In this document: one piece after another, positions 50,926 through 59,905 of the stretch | How the letters are laid out: each line of letters starts with the position of its first letter | How positions within the stretch are numbered: the stretch's first letter is position 1 | Assembly: GCF_000813725.1 (NCBI RefSeq) | Contig: NZ_JWLD01000036.1 | Location: forward strand, 1 to 64,000 | Reading direction: 5' to 3' | Source: Leisingera sp. ANG-Vp | GTDB taxonomy: Bacteria; Pseudomonadota; Alphaproteobacteria; Rhodobacterales; Rhodobacteraceae | DNA: 64,000 nt | Made by a program: the position numbers and the translations under genes | The notes under the pieces: generated by a model | Told to the model about the DNA's origin: nothing | Databases searched by the model: none | Seen by the model: only the letters and a program-made list of their open reading frames with translations

Positions 50926-52248
50926 ATGCAGACCACTTTCACTGATGAGCAGCTGCAGGACCCCGGCACCAAGCGCGCCAATGAAATCCTGCGCTCCTGT
51001 GTGCATTGCGGCTTCTGCACCGCCACATGCCCCACCTATCAGGTGCTGGGCGATGAGCTCGACAGCCCCCGCGGCCGCATCTACCTGATCAAGGACATGC
51101 TGGAGAACGAGCGGGTGCCGGACGCAAAAACCGTCAAGCACATCGATCGCTGCCTGTCGTGCCTTGCCTGCATGACCACCTGCCCCTCGGGCGTGCATTT
51201 CATGCATCTGGTCGACCACGCCCGTGCCTATATCGAGAAACACTATGACCGGCCGTGGAGCGATCGCGCCCTGCGCTGGCTGCTGGCGCGGATCCTGCCC
51301 TATCCCACAAGGTTCCGGCTGGCGCTGATGGGGGCAAAGCTGGCGAGGCCCCTTAAGGGGCTGATGCCGGATGCGCGGCTCAGGGCGATGCTGGACATGG
51401 CGCCGAAAACCATTCCGCCGGTCAGCCGCAACGACGATCCGCAAAGTTTTGCGCCTGCCGCACCGCAAAGGAAACGCGTGGCGCTGATGACCGGCTGTGC
51501 GCAGAGGGCGCTCAACACCGACATCAACGACGCCACCATCCGCCTGCTCACCCGGCTCGGCTGCGAGGTGGTGGTGGCCAAGGGCGCTGGCTGCTGCGGC
51601 GCGCTCACTCATCACATGGGGCGCGAGGACGAGAGCCACGCAACGGCCGCCAGGAACATCCGCGCCTGGACGGCAGAGATGGACGGGCAGGGGCTGGATG
51701 CAATTGTCATCAACACCTCCGGCTGCGGCACCACGGTCAAGGATTATGGGCATATGTTCCGCAATGACTCCCTGGCGGCAGATGCCGCACGGGTGTCGGC
51801 AATTGCGATGGATATCTCGGAACTGCTGATGCAGCTGGAGCTGCCGGAGGGTGCGGACAAAGGGCTGACTGTGGCCTACCACGCCGCCTGCTCGCTGCAG
51901 CACGGCCAGCAGATAAAGACCCATCCCAAATCCCTGCTGAAGCGTGCGGGCTTCAAAGTGGTGGAACCCGCCGACAGTCACCTGTGCTGCGGCTCGGCCG
52001 GCACCTACAACCTGATGCAGCCGGAAATTTCGGCCCAGCTCAAGGACCGTAAAGTCCGGACGCTGGAAGCCAAGACGCCGGACCTGATCGCTGCAGGCAA
52101 TATCGGCTGCATGATGCAGATCGGCTCAGGAACAGAGCTGCCCATCTTGCACACGGTGGAGCTTTTGGACTGGGCCACCGGCGGCCCGCAGCCGCCTGCG
52201 CTGACCGCACCGGGCAAGCGGGTGCCGGAGGTGCCTATCCTTCGCTGA
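50926..52248 (+). CDS. glcF: Glycolate oxidase iron-sulfur subunit GlcF
   Basis: A 440-residue electron-transfer subunit. Two [4Fe-4S] motifs are C25-x2-C28-x2-C31-x3-C35-P and C76-x2-C79-x2-C82-x3-C86-P. Two CCG domains follow (GCCGALTHHMG; LCCGSAGTYN). It passes electrons from GlcD/GlcE to the quinone pool. Length and order are as in E. coli glcDEF; the regulator GlcC is not adjacent. Confidence 0.95.
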   Translation: MQTTFTDEQLQDPGTKRANEILRSCVHCGFCTATCPTYQVLGDELDSPRGRIYLIKDMLENERVPDAKTVKHIDRCLSCLACMTTCPSGVHFMHLVDHARAYIEKHYDRPWSDRALRWLLARILPYPTRFRLALMGAKLARPLKGLMPDARLRAMLDMAPKTIPPVSRNDDPQSFAPAAPQRKRVALMTGCAQRALNTDINDATIRLLTRLGCEVVVAKGAGCCGALTHHMGREDESHATAARNIRAWTAEMDGQGLDAIVINTSGCGTTVKDYGHMFRNDSLAADAARVSAIAMDISELLMQLELPEGADKGLTVAYHAACSLQHGQQIKTHPKSLLKRAGFKVVEPADSHLCCGSAGTYNLMQPEISAQLKDRKVRTLEAKTPDLIAAGNIGCMMQIGSGTELPILHTVELLDWATGGPQPPALTAPGKRVPEVPILR

Positions 52249-52358
52249 CACAGCCCGGAAAGAACCTCAAAGAATCGGGCTGCATTAACCGTGCGCTTGC
52301 CCTAATTTTGCCTGAACAAACGAATAACCTCCCACCCGGTGGATAAGAGGAGACGCAT

Positions 52359-53168
52359 GTGAGGCAGTGGATTCTGGCAGGGCTGGCGGCATTGCTGCCG
52401 GTGGCAGCCGCAGCGCAGGACAGCCGGCTGCAGCGGATGGATTCGCTGGATGCGGGGCGCCAGTGGGAGGCCGTCGGGCGCCTGGACGTGAACGGCGAAG
52501 GTTTTTGCACCGGTGCGCTGATTGCGCCCGACCTGGTGCTGACCGCGGCCCATTGCCTTTATGACAGCCGCACCAAAGAGCGGATCGACCCCGCCACCAT
52601 CGAATTCCTGGCCGGCTGGCGCAACGGCCGTGCCTCGGCCTACCGCTCGGTGCGGCGTGCGGTCGAGCATCCTTCCTATGTCTATGACGGTGAGCTGTCG
52701 ACGGACCGGGTGCGCAACGATATTGCCCTGCTGCAGCTGCAGCGCCCGATCCGCAACACCACGGTAAAACCCTTTGAAACCGACGAGCGCCCGCGCAAGG
52801 GGGGCAGCATCGGTGTGGTTTCCTATGCCCATGACCGGTCTGAGGCTCCGTCTCTGCAGGAGGTCTGCGCAGTCATGGCGCGCCAGCAAGGCGTGCTGGT
52901 GATGTCCTGCGACGTGGATTTCGGCTCTTCCGGGGCACCGGTGTTTTCCTTTGAGGGCGATGTGCCGCGGATCGTCTCGGTGGTGTCGGCCAAGGCCGAA
53001 GTGAGCGGCGAACGGGTGTCGCTTGGCTCTGCCCTGGCTGAAGAGCTGACGCTGCTGCAGGCGCAGCTGACCGGCGTTGCCACCGGCGGCCGGCTGCCGC
53101 CGGGCGTGGGCCGCGTGAAAGTGGGCGAGGGGCGCAGCTCCTCCGGTGCGAAGTTCATCAGCCAATGA
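52359..53168 (+). CDS. Secreted trypsin-like (S1) serine peptidase, first of a tandem pair
   Basis: A 269-residue protein with a signal peptide (ILAGLAALLPVAAAAQ). The catalytic triad is visible as LTAAHC (His), NDIALLQL (Asp) and FGSSGAPVF (Ser), the last differing from the classic GDSGGP and closer to V8-like peptidases. A start at the GTG at 52,359 follows AGAGGAG. The stop overlaps the start of the second peptidase by four bases. Likely periplasmic or secreted. Confidence 0.85.
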   Translation: MRQWILAGLAALLPVAAAAQDSRLQRMDSLDAGRQWEAVGRLDVNGEGFCTGALIAPDLVLTAAHCLYDSRTKERIDPATIEFLAGWRNGRASAYRSVRRAVEHPSYVYDGELSTDRVRNDIALLQLQRPIRNTTVKPFETDERPRKGGSIGVVSYAHDRSEAPSLQEVCAVMARQQGVLVMSCDVDFGSSGAPVFSFEGDVPRIVSVVSAKAEVSGERVSLGSALAEELTLLQAQLTGVATGGRLPPGVGRVKVGEGRSSSGAKFISQ

Positions 53169-53980
53169 TCTGGCGGGCGCTGATGACGGCTGTTGCCATG
53201 CTGGCGTACGCAGGCAGCGCAACGGCGCAGAACAGCGGCCTGAGGCGGCTGACAGACCGGGATGACCTGCTGGGCTGGGAGGCTGTCGGGAGGCTGGAGC
53301 TGAACCGCCAGGGATTTTGCACCGGCACATTGATCGCGCCGGATCTGGTGCTGACTGCAGCGCATTGCGTCTACGACCGCAATAACGCTCCGCGCCCGGC
53401 TGAGCAGATCACCTTCCGCGCAGGGCTGCGCGACGGCGTGGCCATTGCCGAACGCCAGGCGCTGCAGATCGCCGCGCACCCGGGATTCAGACCGGGAACT
53501 CGGCTCGACCTGGAAAACATCCGCCACGACGTCGCTCTGATCCGGCTTGCGGAGCCGATCCTGAGCGGCGAGGCGGATGCCTTTGCGCTGCACTCGGGCC
53601 GGGACTACGGCAGCGATATTTCGGTCACCTCTTACGGCATGGGCCGGGCCGAGGCTTTGTCGCGGCAGCGCCAGTGCAACCTGATGGGCGAACATCAGGA
53701 CGTGCTGATGATCGACTGCAACGTTACCTTCGGCTCCTCCGGCGCGCCTGTGCTGTCCCAGGTGGGCGGGCGTGGGCGTATCCTGGCGCTGGTTTCCGGC
53801 GGCGGCGCATACCAGGGCCGGCAGGTGGCCTTTGGCATGAAACTGCCCGAGCGCGTGGCCGAACTTAAGGCGCAGCTGCGCCGCAACCCGGTGGCGGCGC
53901 CGGACCGGCGGATCAAACGGATCCGGGTCGGCGGCGGCTCTGCCGCAGGCGGCGCGAAATTTGTGCGCGTGGGTGAATGA
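53165..53980 (+). CDS. Secreted trypsin-like (S1) serine peptidase, second of a tandem pair
   Basis: A 271-residue paralogue of the preceding peptidase: signal peptide (ALMTAVAMLAYAGSATA), LTAAHC, HDVALIRL and FGSSGAPVL. The two share WEAVGRL, GFCTG and LIAPDLVLTAAHC, so they arose by duplication. They are translated by coupling. Both end with a similar SSGAKFISQ / AGGAKFVRV tail, which may have a shared localisation role. Confidence 0.85.
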   Translation: MIWRALMTAVAMLAYAGSATAQNSGLRRLTDRDDLLGWEAVGRLELNRQGFCTGTLIAPDLVLTAAHCVYDRNNAPRPAEQITFRAGLRDGVAIAERQALQIAAHPGFRPGTRLDLENIRHDVALIRLAEPILSGEADAFALHSGRDYGSDISVTSYGMGRAEALSRQRQCNLMGEHQDVLMIDCNVTFGSSGAPVLSQVGGRGRILALVSGGGAYQGRQVAFGMKLPERVAELKAQLRRNPVAAPDRRIKRIRVGGGSAAGGAKFVRVGE

Positions 53981-53987
53981 TCCCCCT

Positions 53988-54015
53988 CTTGAAGGCGCAT
54001 TTTCCATTCCTATCT
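53988..54015 (+). promoter_or_regulatory. Sigma-32-like heat-shock promoter
   Basis: CTTGAA at 53,988-53,993 and CTATCT at 54,010-54,015 with 16 bases between match the alphaproteobacterial RpoH pattern (CTTGAA, then CYTATNT). It lies about 100 bp before the Hsp20 gene, as expected for heat-shock control. Confidence 0.55.
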
Positions 54016-54112
54016 CGAGTGTATCCGGGCAGCCGCTGATTGGGGCCCGGAAATCCCAGCCTGTCCCCGCGGGGAAGGCGCCCTGAAATCGCTCATGAAT
54101 GAGGATGACACT

Positions 54113-54577
54113 ATGCGTACGTTTGATTTTGCACCGCTGCACCGGGCCACAATCGGTTTTGACCAGATTGCCAGCCTGATGGACCGCGCGCTCAGCGCCG
54201 ATGCCGCGCAGCCGAGCTACCCGCCCTACAACATCGAAAAAACCGACGCCGACAGCTACCGCATCTCGATTGCTGTTGCCGGTTTTGCTGAGGACGACCT
54301 CAGCGTCGAAGTAAAGGAAAACGCCCTCGTGGTGGCCGCCAAGAAAGGTGAGAGCAAAGATGAGCGCACCTTCCTGCACCGCGGCATCGCCACCCGTGCC
54401 TTTGAACGCCGTTTCACCCTGGCTGACCACGTCCGCGTGACCGGTGCCAGCCATGAAAACGGCATGCTGCATATCGATCTGCACCGCGAGGTGCCCGAGG
54501 CGCTGAAGCCGCGCCGGATCGAAATCTCCTCCTCCCGCTCAAACCGGGCCGAGATCGAGGCCAAAGCGGTCAACTGA
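54113..54577 (+). CDS. Small heat-shock protein (Hsp20/IbpA type)
   Basis: A 154-residue alpha-crystallin-domain chaperone. YPPYNIEKTDADSYRISIAVAGFAEDDLSVEVKENALVV begins the domain, and FERRFTLADHVRVTGASHENGMLHIDLHREVPE closes it; this matches IbpA/HspH of alphaproteobacteria. It holds unfolding proteins for refolding by DnaK. I use the ATG at 54,113, preceded by GAGGA. A sigma-32-like promoter lies upstream. Confidence 0.92.
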   Translation: MRTFDFAPLHRATIGFDQIASLMDRALSADAAQPSYPPYNIEKTDADSYRISIAVAGFAEDDLSVEVKENALVVAAKKGESKDERTFLHRGIATRAFERRFTLADHVRVTGASHENGMLHIDLHREVPEALKPRRIEISSSRSNRAEIEAKAVN

Positions 54578-54605
54578 TCCCTTTCGGCAAGGTTTGAGTG
54601 CACCT

Positions 54606-54630
54606 GCCCCCCTGGCCCTGCCCGGGGGGC
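54606..54630 (+). terminator. Hsp20 gene terminator
   Basis: GCCCCCC/GGGGGGC stem with an 11-base loop, followed by TTTGCCGTTTTG. Confidence 0.75.
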
Positions 54631-54816
54631 TTTGCCGTTTTGATGACCTGTCCCCGTGCGGTTGGGTGTCGGGCCTCAAGGGGTATTAATGCGGAATTCC
54701 GGGATTTTTCGGTAACTAAATTATATCTTAATTTTCGCATGTTAATGTTTGCGAGTTGCGTGATTTTGCGCCGGGTCTGCCTTCCGGTGCAGAAAATTTG
54801 ATTTCAGGACGGGCGG

Positions 54817-55215
54817 ATGAATACTCAGGAAATTGATTGTGTTCAGCAGAGCTTTGCCAAGGTTTTTGCCCGCAAGGCAGAGCTGGCTGAGCGGTTCTAT
54901 GTGCATCTCTTTGCCCGGATGCCCGAAGCCCGCGCCTTGTTTCGCGGCGACTTCATCAAGCAGAAGACCATGCTGACCGCCATGATTGCCGCGTGCGTGG
55001 GCAATCTTGAGGACGGCAGGACACTGCAGGATCTCGGAAAAAAGCTGATTGAGGTGCACGCGCATCTGAATCTTGATGTGCGGGAGACCGAGGCAGCAAA
55101 GCGGTCGCTGATTGCCGCTTTGCGCGATGTCTTGGGAGCGGAGCTGGACCCCGTGACCGAAGCCGCCTGGGGCCGCGCCATCGGCCTGGTGGCAGGCACA
55201 ATGACGCGGCACTGA
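54817..55215 (+). CDS. Single-domain globin
   Basis: A 132-residue globin of the flavohaemoglobin/Vitreoscilla type without a reductase. FYVHLFARMPEARALF corresponds to the B-C helices with the conserved phenylalanine, and LGKKLIEVHAHLNL places the proximal haem histidine. Such proteins bind oxygen or nitric oxide. GGACGGGCGG precedes the ATG. An A/T-rich 160-bp leader suggests its own promoter. Confidence 0.85.
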   Translation: MNTQEIDCVQQSFAKVFARKAELAERFYVHLFARMPEARALFRGDFIKQKTMLTAMIAACVGNLEDGRTLQDLGKKLIEVHAHLNLDVRETEAAKRSLIAALRDVLGAELDPVTEAAWGRAIGLVAGTMTRH

Positions 55216-55233
55216 AGGCCGTCCGCGGCCGGA

Positions 55234-56706
55234 TCAGACCGACATGCAGATGTATTTCATCTCCAGGTAATCCTCGATGCCGTGATGGCTGCCTTCGCGG
55301 CCCAGGCCGGACTGCTTGACGCCGCCAAACGGGGCCACTTCGGTCGAGATGATGCCGGTGTTGACGCCGACAATCCCGTATTCCAGCGCCTCGGCCACTT
55401 TGTACACGCGGCTCAGGTCCTTGGCGTAGAAGTAGGATGCCAGGCCAAAGATGGTGTCATTGGCCATGGCAATGACTTCATCCTCATCCTCGAACTTGAA
55501 CAGCGGCGCCAGCGGACCAAAGGTCTCGTCGGTGGCAAAGGCCATCTCTTGGGTTGCGCCCTTGACGATGGTCGGCTGGAAGAAGCTGCCGCCCAGCTCG
55601 GACGGGTTTCCGCCCAGGATCACTTCGCCGCCTTTGGAGGTTGCGTCGGCGATATGCTCCTGCACCTTCTCGACCGCTTCCATGTTGATCAGCGGGCCGA
55701 AGTGGATGCCGTCCTTGAGGCCGTCGCCCACGTTCATCGCTTCAACTGCGGCCTTCAGCTTTTCGGCGAAGGCATCGTAAACACCGGCCTGCACATAGAT
55801 CCGGTTGGCGCAGACGCAGGTCTGGCCGTTGTTGCGGAACTTGCACATGATGGCGCCTTCAACTGCAGCGTCGAGGTCAGCGTCGTCAAACACGATGAAA
55901 GGCGCGTTGCCGCCCAGCTCCATCGAGCATTTCATCACGGTGTCAGCGGCCTGGCGCATCAGGATGCGGCCCACCTCGGTGGAGCCGGTGAAGGTCAGCT
56001 TGCGCACGGCGTCGTTCTCGCAGAACTCCTTGCCGATCTCGGACGCGCGCGACGACGGCACCACGTTGAACACGCCGGCCGGGATGCCTGCGCGTTCGGC
56101 CAGAACCGCCAGCACGGTGGCCGACAGCGGGGTCTCAGCTGCCGGGCGGGCAACAAAGGCGCAGCCAGCGGCCAGTGCCGGGCCTGCCTTGCGGGTGATC
56201 ATCGCGTTGGGGAAGTTCCACGGCGTGATCGAAGCGGCGACGCCGATCGGCTGCTTCAGCACGGTGATGCGCTTGTCGCGCTGGTGGCCGGGGATGGTTT
56301 CGCCGTAGATGCGCTTGGCTTCTTCCGCGAAGAACTCGATGAAGGAGGCGCCATAGGCGATCTCGCCGCGCGATTCCGCCAGCGGCTTGCCCATCTCCGC
56401 GGTCAGGATCACCGCCAGGTCTTCCTGGTTCGCCATCATCAGATCGAACCACTTGCGCAGCACGGCGGCGCGTTCCTTGCCGGTCCACTTGGCCCATTCC
56501 TTTTGCGCGGCCTCCGCCTGGGCGATGGCACCGGCCACCTGGGCGCGGCTGATATCGGCCATCTGGGCAATCACGTCGCCGCGGGCCGGGTTGGACACGT
56601 CAAAGGTGCTTTCACCGTCAACAAACTGGCCGCCGATATAGCCGCGGGTCTCCAGCAGGCTGGGGTCTTTGAGCAGGGATTTGAGATCTGTGGTTGCGTC
56701 GAGCAT
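55234..56706 (-). CDS. gabD: Succinate-semialdehyde dehydrogenase (NADP)
   Basis: A 490-residue aldehyde dehydrogenase of the GabD group, converting succinate semialdehyde to succinate at the end of GABA breakdown. The catalytic glutamate is in MELGGNAPFIVFDDAD and the catalytic cysteine in NNGQTCVCANRIYVQ. TPWNFPNAMITRKAGPALAAGC is typical of GabD. The ATG at 56,706 follows GGGAGG. No gabT aminotransferase is adjacent, so the source of the semialdehyde is elsewhere. Confidence 0.92.
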   Translation of the reverse strand: MLDATTDLKSLLKDPSLLETRGYIGGQFVDGESTFDVSNPARGDVIAQMADISRAQVAGAIAQAEAAQKEWAKWTGKERAAVLRKWFDLMMANQEDLAVILTAEMGKPLAESRGEIAYGASFIEFFAEEAKRIYGETIPGHQRDKRITVLKQPIGVAASITPWNFPNAMITRKAGPALAAGCAFVARPAAETPLSATVLAVLAERAGIPAGVFNVVPSSRASEIGKEFCENDAVRKLTFTGSTEVGRILMRQAADTVMKCSMELGGNAPFIVFDDADLDAAVEGAIMCKFRNNGQTCVCANRIYVQAGVYDAFAEKLKAAVEAMNVGDGLKDGIHFGPLINMEAVEKVQEHIADATSKGGEVILGGNPSELGGSFFQPTIVKGATQEMAFATDETFGPLAPLFKFEDEDEVIAMANDTIFGLASYFYAKDLSRVYKVAEALEYGIVGVNTGIISTEVAPFGGVKQSGLGREGSHHGIEDYLEMKYICMSV

Positions 56707-56891
56707 TGCGGGCCTCCCGGGTGTTCTGTCGCTGGAATGCAAAGCAGTTGTGCCTAAATAAGTCCAGAAGGATTGATGAGTCCAGAATTTGATCAAATTT
56801 TTCCTGCAAGACATTTCTGCCGCGCAATTTGACATGCGCTGTGGCAGACTGTCAGGTAGCCGAAAATAAAAATTTGCAGGGGAGATTGGGC

Positions 56892-57677
56892 ATGGAATTG
56901 GATGATGCCTATGCCAACGGGGCATACATCGAAAATGCAGAGAGCTACCCGCCGCGCTGGGCCGCTTCGGCGGAGGATTTCCGCAACAGCCTGCATGAGC
57001 GCGCCCGGCTGGACATTCCCTATGGCGAAGGGGAGCGGCAGAAGTTTGACCTGTTCCTGCCGGAAGGAACGCCCAAGGGGGTGTTTGTCTTTGTGCATGG
57101 CGGCTACTGGCTGGCTTTCGACAAAAGCTCCTGGTCGCATTTGGCCCGCGGCGCGATATCCCATGGCTGGGCGGTGGCGATGCCGTCCTATGACCTGTGC
57201 CCCGAGGTGCGGATTGCCGATATCACCCGGCAGATCACCGCAGCGGTGACCCGGATTGCAGGTGAGGTGAACGGCCCGATTGCCTTGGCAGGCCATTCCG
57301 CAGGCGGCCATCTGGTGGCGCGGATGCTGGATAGGGCGCTGCTGCCCGCGGAGGTGGGAGAGCGGATCAAGACGGTGATCCCGATCTCGCCGCTGGCGGA
57401 TCTGCGGCCGCTGCTGCGCACCTCGATGAACCAGAAGTTCAAGATGGATTCGGCGGCTGCCATTGCCGAAAGCCCGGTGGATATGACCGAGCGCTACGCG
57501 GCCGAGGTGACGGTCTGGGTCGGCGGCGAGGAGCGTCCGGCGTTTCTGGATCAGGCGATCTGGCTGGTGGAGGCCTGGGAGGCCGATCACGTCATCGCCT
57601 TTGGCAAGCACCATTTCAACGTGATCGATCCGCTGGCGGACCCTGAGAGCGACTTGGTGGCGTTGATAGTGAACTGA
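56892..57677 (+). CDS. Alpha/beta hydrolase, kynurenine formamidase-like
   Basis: A 261-residue serine hydrolase. FVHGGYWLAFDKSSWSHLA is the oxyanion-hole HGG(Y/W) motif of the HSL/kynurenine-formamidase group and ALAGHSAGGHLVARM is the nucleophile elbow. The C-terminal HHFNVIDPLADPES carries the catalytic histidine. The ATG at 56,892 follows GGGGAGA. The substrate could be N-formylkynurenine or another small ester or amide; no kynurenine-pathway genes are adjacent. Confidence 0.8.
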   Translation: MELDDAYANGAYIENAESYPPRWAASAEDFRNSLHERARLDIPYGEGERQKFDLFLPEGTPKGVFVFVHGGYWLAFDKSSWSHLARGAISHGWAVAMPSYDLCPEVRIADITRQITAAVTRIAGEVNGPIALAGHSAGGHLVARMLDRALLPAEVGERIKTVIPISPLADLRPLLRTSMNQKFKMDSAAAIAESPVDMTERYAAEVTVWVGGEERPAFLDQAIWLVEAWEADHVIAFGKHHFNVIDPLADPESDLVALIVN

Positions 57678-57946
57678 AAACTCCTGTTCGGCCAGCAGGC
57701 CGGACCGCGCCCGACCCTCCCCCACGGGAAGGGCGCCTTAGGCACCCACCCCGAGGATCGGGCGCTGTCCTCAGTGAGAAATGGCTGGCAGCAGTTTCTC
57801 TTTTCTCTTGCCAGATTGATGATTCCACCCCATGTTCCAGCGCAAGGGCTAGGCGATGGCGTCGCCGCATGGGATACATGGTGCCCTCACAATCCAAAAT
57901 CTGTCCTGAACGCCGGGACCTTTCTTGTAAGAAGGAAGGGTCTGAT

Positions 57947-59155
57947 ATGACTTCACGTCCTGAAATGTACCGTTTTCACAATGGTGAAAAAGCGCCGCTG
58001 CAATTTGCTGTCTCGGAATATGAGGCCCGCATCGCAGGCCTGCGCAGGATCATGGCTGAAACAGGGGTGAGCGCTGCTGTCTTCACCTCGATGCACAACA
58101 TTTCCTACTACTCGGGCTTCACCTACTGCGCCTTTGGCCGCCCCTACGGCATGGTAGTGACCGCAACCGAGGCCGTGACCATCTCGGCCGGCATTGACGC
58201 GGGCCAGCCGTGGCGCCGTTCGTTCTGCGACAATATCACCTACACCGACTGGCAGCGCGACAATTTCTGGCGTGCAATCAAGTCGGTATCCGGCGAGGGC
58301 GCGGTTGTCGGCTATGAAAGCGACCACCTGACCCTGCTGCAGAAGGCCAAGCTGGAAGGCTTCCTGGCGCCATCCAAGCTGGTTGATCTTTACGAGCCGA
58401 CCATGCGCCAGCGGATGGGAAAGTCCGCGGCTGAGCTGGAGATGATCCGCGCAGGCGCGGCTGTTGCCGACGTGGGCGGTTTTGCGATCCGCGATGCGGT
58501 CAAGGAAGGCGCGCGCGAGATCGACGTGGCGATGGCAGGCCGCGATGCGATGGAACTGGAGATCGCCAAGCGCTTCCCGGATGCGGAGTACCGCGACACC
58601 TGGGTGTGGTTCCAGTCCGGCATCAACACCGACGGCGCCCACAACCCGGTCACCGGCCGCCGCCTGGAGCGCGGCGACATCCTGTCGCTGAACACTTTCC
58701 CGATGATCTCCGGCTATTACACCGCGCTGGAGCGGACCATGTTCGTCAAGGAAGTGGACGCTGAATCCCTGCGCATCTGGGAGGCCAATGTGGCGGCGCA
58801 TGAGCTGGGCATCTCCCTGCTGAAGCCGGGTGCGAGCTGTGCGGAAATCACCCATCAGATCAATGCCTTCTTTGAAGAGCAGGATCTGCTGCAGTACCGT
58901 ACCTTCGGCTATGGCCACTCGTTTGGCGTGCTGTCGCACTACTATGGCCGCGAGGCAGGACTGGAACTGCGCGAGGACATCGACACGGTGCTGGAGCCGG
59001 GCATGGTGATCTCGATGGAGCCGATGCTGACCATTGCCGACGGCCAGCCGGGTGCGGGCGGCTACCGTGAGCATGACATTCTGATCATCCACGAGGACGG
59101 CAACGAGAACATCACCAAGTACCCCTACGGGCCGGAGTTCAACGTTGTCGGCTAA
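57947..59155 (+). CDS. Creatinase (creatine amidinohydrolase)
   Basis: A 402-residue M24-fold hydrolase. Long stretches match Pseudomonas creatinase: FTSMHNISYYSGF, GQPWRRSFCDNITYTDWQRDN, WFQSGINTDGAHNPVT (catalytic histidine), and QYRTFGYGHSFGVLSHYYGRE. Creatinase splits creatine to sarcosine and urea without metal. GAAGGAAGGG precedes the ATG. A 270-bp upstream stretch has no other gene. The sarcosine product would feed one-carbon metabolism, as would products of the methylamine-type genes at the other end of the window. Confidence 0.9.
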   Translation: MTSRPEMYRFHNGEKAPLQFAVSEYEARIAGLRRIMAETGVSAAVFTSMHNISYYSGFTYCAFGRPYGMVVTATEAVTISAGIDAGQPWRRSFCDNITYTDWQRDNFWRAIKSVSGEGAVVGYESDHLTLLQKAKLEGFLAPSKLVDLYEPTMRQRMGKSAAELEMIRAGAAVADVGGFAIRDAVKEGAREIDVAMAGRDAMELEIAKRFPDAEYRDTWVWFQSGINTDGAHNPVTGRRLERGDILSLNTFPMISGYYTALERTMFVKEVDAESLRIWEANVAAHELGISLLKPGASCAEITHQINAFFEEQDLLQYRTFGYGHSFGVLSHYYGREAGLELREDIDTVLEPGMVISMEPMLTIADGQPGAGGYREHDILIIHEDGNENITKYPYGPEFNVVG

Positions 59156-59176
59156 GCGGGACTAAAGACAGAAAAA

Positions 59177-59217
59177 CAGGGGGTGCCACGTGTGCACCCC
59201 CTGTACACCCCCTGTAC
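59177..59217. terminator. Hairpin and tandem 11-bp repeat between creatinase and NTF2-like genes
   Basis: CAGGGGGTGC/GCACCCCCTG stem with a seven-base loop. On the minus strand it is followed by T5, so it ends the leftward NTF2-like gene. Directly beside it ACCCCCTGTAC is repeated twice in tandem (59,196-59,206 and 59,207-59,217), the first unit overlapping the stem. Confidence 0.7.
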
Positions 59218-59247
59218 ACCGGCGGGGGGGGCGGTCACTTCTGCCGC

Positions 59248-59724
59248 TTACGGCTGGTAGGGCAGGGACGAGTGGTGCAGCACGATGCGCAGCACGCCGT
59301 CGGCATCCTTCTTGTAGCCAAAGCTCTTGTCGACCTTGGTGGCCTTGCCGTCCTTGTCGGTCAGAATGACCCAGCCCATCCACATGGCCACATCGCCTTC
59401 AATGAACTCAGCACAGGTGACGCTCTCCATAGCCCGCCAGCCCTGAATCGCAAATCCGCGATCCAGGGGGTATTCTGCCGAGTGCCCGCAAAAATAGGCC
59501 AAGGCGCCTTCTTTGGTTGGGCGGAAAGTTTGCTCGCCACTGGCCATAGTGGGTTTGAACAATACGGGTCCCAGGCCGTAGCCATAGTTCGCATCGAGAT
59601 GGGCACTGGCGACCTGTCGAGCCGCGTCAATGCCGCCATCTTCGAAGGCTTTTGAGATCGCTACCTTTCCATTCCCCCAGGCGGTGAGGGCTGCGTCGAT
59701 TTCTGTAGAGGTGATCGGCATCAT
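59248..59724 (-). CDS. NTF2-like (SnoaL-fold) protein
   Basis: A 158-residue cytosolic protein with the layout of the NTF2-like fold: N-terminal helix, YGYGLGPVLFKPT, then strands ending DGVLRIVLHHSSLPY, a C-terminus I know from SnoaL-like proteins. Often annotated as cyclohydrolase-like without basis. A binding or small-enzyme role is possible; the substrate is unknown. Confidence 0.65.
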   Translation of the reverse strand: MMPITSTEIDAALTAWGNGKVAISKAFEDGGIDAARQVASAHLDANYGYGLGPVLFKPTMASGEQTFRPTKEGALAYFCGHSAEYPLDRGFAIQGWRAMESVTCAEFIEGDVAMWMGWVILTDKDGKATKVDKSFGYKKDADGVLRIVLHHSSLPYQP

Positions 59725-59905
59725 TTCGTCCTTCTGATTTCCCCTGCCACCCGAAGTGTGGGGCCGGGTGTGCAGTCTGCTGCGCTCGGAAGGTGATACT
59801 GCGAATCGGGGCCGTAATCGACAGGGATTTTCGTCGCGGGTTTGGGACAGGAAAGACGCAGCGCGGCGGCCGCTGCCCGGTTTGGGCCGCGGCCGCCAGC
59901 TTAGC

